Origin: Candidatus Zhuqueibacterota bacterium
GTDB taxonomy: Bacteria; BS750m-G25
Length of the DNA stretch: 17,685 nucleotides
Assembly: GCA_016783505.1 (NCBI GenBank)
Contig: JADHWK010000046.1
Location: 1-17,685, forward strand
Direction: 5' to 3'
Position 1 is the first letter of the stretch. Each line of letters begins with the position of its first letter. A program made the position numbers and the translations under genes. Shown in pieces: positions 13,007 to 17,685 of this stretch. A model generated the notes under the pieces. That model was not told where the DNA came from. It did not search any database and saw only the letters and a list, made by a program, of their open reading frames with translations.

Positions 13007-15907
13007 ATGATTGGCAAAACTATATCTCATTACAAAATCCTCGAAAAAATCGGTGAAGGCGGCATGGGTGTGGTGTATAAAGCTGAGGATACGAAACTAA
13101 AGCGTACTGTTGCCCTGAAGTTCCTGCCGCAAGAGTTTACCAGAGATGAAGAGGCAAAAGAACGCTTCGTCCATGAGGCACAGGCAGCATCAGCCCTCGA
13201 CCATCCTAACATCTGCACCATCTATGAAATCAATGAAACTGAAGATGGACAGACATTTATCGCTATGGCATATTACGAGGGTGAAACACTTAAGGAAAAA
13301 ATTTCAAAAGAATCATTACCAATTGATGAGGCACTGGATATTGCATCTCAAGTTGCTCAAGGTCTATCAAAAGCACATGAGAAGGGTATTGTACATAGAG
13401 ATATAAAGCCTGGTAATATAATTGTGACAAATGATGGTGTGGCAAAGATTGTCGATTTTGGGTTAGCAAAGATGGCTGGTGCTTCAAGAATCACAAGAGC
13501 AGGTTCAACATTAGGTACAGCTGCTTACATGTCTCCGGAACAGGCACGAGGTGAAGAAGTAGATTACAGAACTGATATTTGGGCTTTGGGTGTAGTTCTG
13601 TATGAAATGCTTACAGGACAACTTCCCTTTCCGGGCGAATATGAATCTGCAGTCATCTATTCAATCCTGAATGTAGATCCGAAATCTCCAAGGGATTTTC
13701 GTGAAGACATCCCGGCGGAATTGGAGCAGGTCGTGATTAAAATGATGAAAAAAGAAATATCTCAACGCTATGTTTCGGTTACTGAATTCAAGACCGATTT
13801 AGGAAAGATTAAATCCACATTGATGGGAGCAGGTATAGGAGTGCTGGGTAAGACCAGGCGATACTTCAAGCCAGCCATCCTTATACCAGTGACCCTCATC
13901 GCCCTCATTGCATTAGTGTTTCTCATAAGACAGATTCATCGCACTACCCGAATCCGTTGGGCTAAAGATGTGGCCCTCCCAAAGATCGAAGAATTAATAG
14001 ATAAGGCGAATTCTGAAAATAACATTGAAGCTTTTAACCTGGCACAGAAAGCAGAAAAATACATTCCCGACGATCCGAAACTGAAACAACTCATGCAGTT
14101 GATCCCTGCAACCATTTCTATCAAAACACAGCCTGCAGGTGCTAAGATTTATCGGAAACCTTTCGATAAACCGGAGAGCGATTGGGAATTCATCGGACAT
14201 ACACCTATCGTCAGCAGGCGCATGCCTTACTACCTATTCCTTTGGAAAGTCGAGAAACCGGGATATGAAACCCTGTACCGGCTCTCCTTTTCAGGAGGAC
14301 CAATTGATTGGAATACCGTAACATATTTACCTTATACAATAGATTGTATTTTGGATAAAAGTGGAACCCTGCCTCCGAATATGGTTCGAATACCAGGGAC
14401 AGGCGAAATTGCCGATTTCTTTATCGACAAATACGAGGTGACCAACGAGCAGTTTAAATGGTTCGTCGAAAACGGCGGTTATCAAAAAAAAGCATATTGG
14501 AAACATCCATTCATAAAAAATGGAAGAGAAGCGACCTGGGAAGAGGCAGTGGCAAAATTACGTGATACCACCGGCAGGTTGGGTCCTGCCACCTGGGAAG
14601 GGGGAAGTTACCCGGAAGGTGAGGATAACTACCCGGTATCCGGGGTGAGCTGGTATGAAGCGGCTGCTTATGCAGAGTTTGCCGAGAAAAGCCTTCCCAC
14701 TATCGGACACTGGGGGTCAGCGAGTAGGGTAAATATTACATACGCCTATCATTTGTTTTATCCCATGTGCAATTTTGATGGGGAGGGTCCGGTTCCCGTG
14801 GGAACCACAGAGGCCATAACCCAGTTTGGCGTGTATGACATGGCAGGAAACGTGAGGGAGTGGTGTTGGAATGAATCGGAGAAAGGACGATGCATCCGTG
14901 GCGGTGCCTGGAATGATGTTACTTACATGTTTGGCAACGTCACCCAGGCAGACCCTTTTGATCGTTCTCCTAAAAATGGTTTTCGCTGCGTTATCTATCC
15001 TGATAGGGAAAAATTACCCGAGAGTCTATTCGAAACTCGATTATACGAAAAGCCGAGGGACTTCTACAAAGAAACTCCGGTCTCCGATGCCATTTTTAAC
15101 GTTTATAAGGACATGTTTTCATACGATAAAACTGATCTCAAGGCGGTTGTGGAGGAAAGCGACGACCGTTCGGCCCACTGGATTCATCAAAAAATTTCCT
15201 TTTCAGCGGCCTATGACAATGAACGAATGATCATACATCTCTTCCTGCCCAGAAATAGTAGTCCTCCTTTTCAAACAATCATCTGTTTCCCGGGTGCAGG
15301 GTCTATAATTGTACCTTCCAGTGATGATATAGAAAATTATTGGGAGTTTACCAACAAACTCTCCTTTTTTGTAAAAAATGGGCGGGCTGTGGTATACCCC
15401 GTTTACAAGGGGACATTCGAACGCGATGGTTCATTAATACCCCGGTTTGATGCATTACACGAGTATAAGGACTATATGATAAAAGTAGTAAAAGACTTTA
15501 AAAGGGTCATCGATTATCTGGAAACCCGGCCGGATATCAATACAGAGAAAATTGCCTATTTCGGTATGAACTGGGGCGGTAGATTGGGTGGTTTAATTCC
15601 TGCCCTTGAAGAACGAATTAAAGTTGCTATCCTTGATGTTGGAGGATTTTCGTTTAGGAAACCAAAACCAGAAGTGGACCCTTTTAATTATGTTTCGAGA
15701 ATAACCATTCCCACTTTAATGCTTAATGGTAGGTTTGACATGACCTTCCACTATGAGACATCGGCAAAACCGATGTTTGAACTGCTGGGGACTCCGATTA
15801 AGGATAAAAATCAGATCGTTTACGATAACGATCACTACATCCCCCGAAAAGAGCTTATCAAGGAAAGCCTGAATTGGCTGGATCTTTATTTTGGCATGGT
15901 AAAATGA
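13007..15907 (+). CDS. Ser/Thr protein kinase - TM - PEGA - SUMF1-like - alpha/beta hydrolase-like fusion
   Basis: A 966-residue multidomain membrane protein. Residues 1-265 are a Hanks-type kinase with all key residues: glycine loop GEGGMG (16-21), Lys38 in VALKFL, Glu57, HRDIKPGN (Asp132, Asn137), DFG 150-152 and MSPEQ. One membrane segment lies at about 290-309. Next comes a PEGA domain (about 369-450, SIKTQPAGAKIYRK), then a SUMF1/FGE-like domain (about 458-665, FFIDKYEVTNEQF and YDMAGNVREWCW). That domain lacks the Cys pair of true formylglycine-generating enzymes and has a degenerate LPTIGHWGSASR block. Residues about 690-966 resemble dienelactone/acetyl-xylan-type hydrolases, but the nucleophile elbow reads FGMNWGG with Asn855 in place of Ser; Asp (NGRFD) and His (NDHYIPR) positions persist. 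The kinase would be cytoplasmic and the rest extracytoplasmic. Signal sensing is the inferred role. The module copy upstream supplies its promoter. Confidence 0.9.
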   Translation: MIGKTISHYKILEKIGEGGMGVVYKAEDTKLKRTVALKFLPQEFTRDEEAKERFVHEAQAASALDHPNICTIYEINETEDGQTFIAMAYYEGETLKEKISKESLPIDEALDIASQVAQGLSKAHEKGIVHRDIKPGNIIVTNDGVAKIVDFGLAKMAGASRITRAGSTLGTAAYMSPEQARGEEVDYRTDIWALGVVLYEMLTGQLPFPGEYESAVIYSILNVDPKSPRDFREDIPAELEQVVIKMMKKEISQRYVSVTEFKTDLGKIKSTLMGAGIGVLGKTRRYFKPAILIPVTLIALIALVFLIRQIHRTTRIRWAKDVALPKIEELIDKANSENNIEAFNLAQKAEKYIPDDPKLKQLMQLIPATISIKTQPAGAKIYRKPFDKPESDWEFIGHTPIVSRRMPYYLFLWKVEKPGYETLYRLSFSGGPIDWNTVTYLPYTIDCILDKSGTLPPNMVRIPGTGEIADFFIDKYEVTNEQFKWFVENGGYQKKAYWKHPFIKNGREATWEEAVAKLRDTTGRLGPATWEGGSYPEGEDNYPVSGVSWYEAAAYAEFAEKSLPTIGHWGSASRVNITYAYHLFYPMCNFDGEGPVPVGTTEAITQFGVYDMAGNVREWCWNESEKGRCIRGGAWNDVTYMFGNVTQADPFDRSPKNGFRCVIYPDREKLPESLFETRLYEKPRDFYKETPVSDAIFNVYKDMFSYDKTDLKAVVEESDDRSAHWIHQKISFSAAYDNERMIIHLFLPRNSSPPFQTIICFPGAGSIIVPSSDDIENYWEFTNKLSFFVKNGRAVVYPVYKGTFERDGSLIPRFDALHEYKDYMIKVVKDFKRVIDYLETRPDINTEKIAYFGMNWGGRLGGLIPALEERIKVAILDVGGFSFRKPKPEVDPFNYVSRITIPTLMLNGRFDMTFHYETSAKPMFELLGTPIKDKNQIVYDNDHYIPRKELIKESLNWLDLYFGMVK

Positions 15908-15972
15908 AATTAAGAACAACTCATCCTATTTTATACGGATCTAAAAGGGTAGTAAATTACCCATTGACACTA

Positions 15973-16149
15973 TAACGAATAAGCGTTGCATCCGACCGGA
16001 GCTCTTTTTAAGCGGAGGTCGGAGTGCAACACGGCATGCATACGGACCGAAACGCGTTTCATGACCTCCACGTTTGAGATGCTTGTGGAATCACTTCAAT
16101 CGGGGAAATAACTCTTGGCGTTTCGGCCGGTGATGCCGAAGGCCGTTAG
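15973..16149. other. Structured GC-richer intergenic segment with bulged stems (recombination-site-like or structured RNA)
   Basis: Stem 1: GTTGCATCCGACC (15985-15997) pairs fully with 16017-16030 except for one extra G at 16024. Stem 2: 16044-16055 (GGACCGAAACGC) pairs with 16118-16128 except for one extra A at 16046. Inside stem 2 are GAAACGCGTTTC (16049-16060, self-complementary) and TCCAC/GTGGA (16067-16071 with 16085-16089). A third hairpin TTCGGC/GCCGAA lies at 16122-16140. TAACG at 15973-15977 and CGTTA at 16144-16148 are complementary and close the whole segment. Bulged single bases and TAAC/GTTAG ends recall integron attC sites, but the size and layout are not typical and no integrase is present. 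Confidence 0.4.
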
Positions 16150-16204
16150 AAATCTGAGTTTTATTAAAAAAATGGCAACTGATGGTTTTGCTTTCATTAT
16201 AATT

Positions 16205-16245
16205 AAACAAGGCCTATTCATTCATCTTGAGTAGGCCTTGTTTTG
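16205..16245 (+). terminator. Terminator hairpin of repeated module, copy 3
   Basis: AAACAAGGCCTATTCA (16205-16220) pairs with TGAGTAGGCCTTGTTT (16228-16243) around the loop TTCATCT, with one G-T pair. Compared with copies 1 and 2 the stem carries a paired C-G change in both arms, so the fold has been kept. A nine-G run follows at 16247-16255. Confidence 0.78.
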
Positions 16246-16263
16246 AGGGGGGGGGAATTTTGC

Positions 16264-16291
16264 TTGCATTATTGAAAAAAATAGTTATATT
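16264..16291 (+). promoter_or_regulatory. Promoter of repeated module, copy 3 (TTGCAT-16-TATATT)
   Basis: TTGCAT (16264-16269) and TATATT (16286-16291) are 16 bases apart, the same spacing as copy 2. It drives the aldo/keto reductase at 16338 with a leader of about 40 bases. The G9 run lies 8 bases before the -35 box. Confidence 0.6.
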
Positions 16292-16337
16292 AAATAAGTA
16301 AAATACTTTTCAATACGATATTAAAGATCGAAACAAA

Positions 16338-17300
16338 ATGAAATATAGACAACTTGGCGATCGGGGACCAAAAGTTTCTACCATTGGTTTTGGAACCTGG
16401 GCAATTGGTGGAAGAGATTGGGGGAGAACTAATGATAAAGTTTCAAAGAGGGCTTTACACGAAGCATTAGACAAAGGGGTAACATTAATTGATACAGCTG
16501 ATGTGTATGGTTTTGGCCATTCTGAAAAACTTATTGCTGATGTTCTTAAGGAAAGAGGAAAAGGAGAAGTTATTGTTGCTACTAAAGCGGGTAATGATTT
16601 TTATGATGCTACGGAAGAAGATGACAAGGGATATGGGCCTATCAGACAAAATTATGACAAGGATTATTTGATTTGGGCTGCTGAACAGAGTATAAAACGA
16701 CTTAATGTCGATGTTTTAGATATACTTCAGTTACATAGTCCAGATTTAGAAAAACTTGAAAGAGATGAACCTTGGGAAGCAATGGAAATATTGAAAAAAC
16801 AGGGTAAGATTAGATATGCGGGGTTTAGTATTCAATCTTTCAAAGAAACAGAACAGGCGTTTTTACTTGATGAACATCATGGTTTATTAGATTGTATTCA
16901 AGTACGATATAATATACTTGAGCGAGAAGCAGAAAAAGAACTATTCCCTAAAGCACAAAAATATGGATTAGGGGTTATTGTAAGAATTCCCCTTTTGTTT
17001 GGTTTATTAACTGGAAAATTTACAAAAGAGACTAGATTTGGAGACGACGATCATCGCAGAATGAACCTTTCCCCTGAAAGATTAGAGAAATATGTTGATG
17101 AAATGGAGAAACTAGATACTCTTTTTAAAGAATATTCCACATATACAAAAGCCCAAATTAGTTTAGCTTTCTGTATTTCACACTCAGCTTGTTATACAGC
17201 GATTCCTGGGGCAAAAACCCCTCAACAGGTTTTTGAGAATTGTGTATCATCTGATTTAGCACCGATCCCTATTGACAAAATTCCTTCACTTTCTTATTAG
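16338..17300 (+). CDS. Aldo/keto reductase
   Basis: A 320-residue NAD(P)H-dependent oxidoreductase with a TIM-barrel fold. The start KYRQLGDRGPKVSTIGFGTW is typical. The catalytic tetrad is visible as Asp52 (IDTAD), Tyr57 (VYGFG), Lys83 (ATKAG) and His133 (LQLHSPD), and the barrel blocks GKIRYAGFS, QVRYNILE and TAIPGAKTPQQV follow. The C-terminal IPGAKTPQQVFEN region would bind the cofactor phosphate or adenine side. The substrate cannot be told. The gene is distinctly AT-rich in third positions compared with the housekeeping genes here, possibly a sign of transfer. It has its own promoter in the repeated module and is followed by a second, partial reductase gene with different composition. 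Confidence 0.92.
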   Translation: MKYRQLGDRGPKVSTIGFGTWAIGGRDWGRTNDKVSKRALHEALDKGVTLIDTADVYGFGHSEKLIADVLKERGKGEVIVATKAGNDFYDATEEDDKGYGPIRQNYDKDYLIWAAEQSIKRLNVDVLDILQLHSPDLEKLERDEPWEAMEILKKQGKIRYAGFSIQSFKETEQAFLLDEHHGLLDCIQVRYNILEREAEKELFPKAQKYGLGVIVRIPLLFGLLTGKFTKETRFGDDDHRRMNLSPERLEKYVDEMEKLDTLFKEYSTYTKAQISLAFCISHSACYTAIPGAKTPQQVFENCVSSDLAPIPIDKIPSLSY

Positions 17301-17515
17301 ATAAATTTTCTAATCATATTAATGTATTTTTAACAAAGGCTTGGATAAAAGTCAAACAAAAAAGTATACTCATCCACCATATTTAGTTTATCTTTTAGGC
17401 TTCTTCTAGTAGTAGGAGGCCATAAATAAAGTTATGCAGATTGGATATTGGGATTGATTAAATTTGTCAAAAATAAAGTGGATATTAGAAAATGGTTCAT
17501 AAGGATGGGTAGACT

Positions 17516-17685
17516 GTGGAATATCGCAATTTAGGCCGCACTGGGCTACAAGTCTCTGAGCTGTGTCTGGGCACCATGCAGTTCGGCTGGACCACCGATG
17601 AGGTAAATGCTTATCGGGTTATGGATGCCTTTGTAGGAGCAGGGGGGAATTTCATTGATACCGCTGATGTTTACACCAACTGGGT
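17516..17685 (+). CDS. Aldo/keto reductase, N-terminal part (cut by window end)
   Basis: The frame from GTG 17516 reads [20 protein letters not shown] and continues [13 protein letters not shown] to [11 protein letters not shown] at the window edge, the usual N-terminus of an aldo/keto reductase with the catalytic Asp (IDTAD) and Tyr (VYTNW). AAGGATGGG at 17501-17509 is a good Shine-Dalgarno sequence for this GTG. About 56 residues are visible; the Lys and His of the tetrad lie beyond the window. It is only distantly similar to the preceding reductase and more GC-rich, so it is not a recent tandem copy. The 215-base gap before it holds a GGCTTCTT/AGGAGGCC hairpin (about 17398-17421) without a T-run. 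Confidence 0.88.
   Translation, partial: MEYRNLGRTGLQVSELCLGTMQFGWTTDEVNAYRVMDAFVGAGGNFIDTADVYTNW

Noticed and set aside
1-17685. CRISPR array, transposase, integrase or phage genes
   Set aside because: I found no regularly spaced repeats with unique spacers, and none of the frames resembles a recombinase, transposase or phage structural protein.

Overview
The window looks like a chromosomal segment from an uncultured Gram-negative bacterium. The evidence is an outer-membrane beta-barrel protein, a DUF3108 envelope protein and several signal peptides. Base composition is mixed: the core genes are fairly GC-rich, and the gaps and accessory genes are AT-rich. A eukaryotic-like Ser/Thr kinase fused to PEGA, SUMF1 and hydrolase domains is the kind of protein common in the FCB group, Acidobacteria and related candidate phyla. 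I cannot name the phylum from this sequence alone. Usable promoters look sigma70-like (TTGACT or TTGCTT, 16-17 bp, then TATATT, TAATAT or TAAATT).

Left part (1-4741): the 3' end of an unknown coiled-coil gene; a complete tRNA-Arg(CCG); a small conserved-looking protein overlapping a nucleotidyltransferase-fold protein (a two-gene cassette of toxin-antitoxin style); proS; a probable chimeric ORF (TIGR04255-like N-terminus joined to another small family); a DUF4870-like membrane protein with a good terminator; and a PflX-type radical SAM protein.

Middle (5000-9242): housekeeping genes. plsY and gpsA (phospholipid synthesis) are adjacent. asnS is followed by an acylphosphatase and apt (adenine salvage). 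The gaps around plsY-gpsA hold inverted repeats and a shared 18-bp motif.

Right part (9222-17685): accessory and envelope-related. A minus-strand protein built from a duplicated domain overlaps the end of apt. It is followed by a DUF2809 membrane protein, a PF13557-like barrel, a DUF3108 protein, the large kinase fusion and two aldo/keto reductases (the second cut by the window end). Three of these genes (DUF3108, kinase, first reductase) are each preceded by a copy of the same roughly 80-100 bp intergenic module, a terminator hairpin with a nearly invariant loop followed by a promoter. The copy before the kinase sits directly after a broken tRNA-Arg(CCT) 5' fragment flanked by 10-bp direct repeats. 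The gap after the kinase holds a structured, GC-richer segment with bulged stems resembling a recombination site or a structured RNA.

Most noteworthy: the kinase/PEGA/SUMF1/hydrolase fusion, whose hydrolase has Asn where the catalytic Ser is expected; the repeated terminator-promoter module; the tRNA fragment; and the structured segment at about 15970-16150. No transposase, integrase or CRISPR array was seen.
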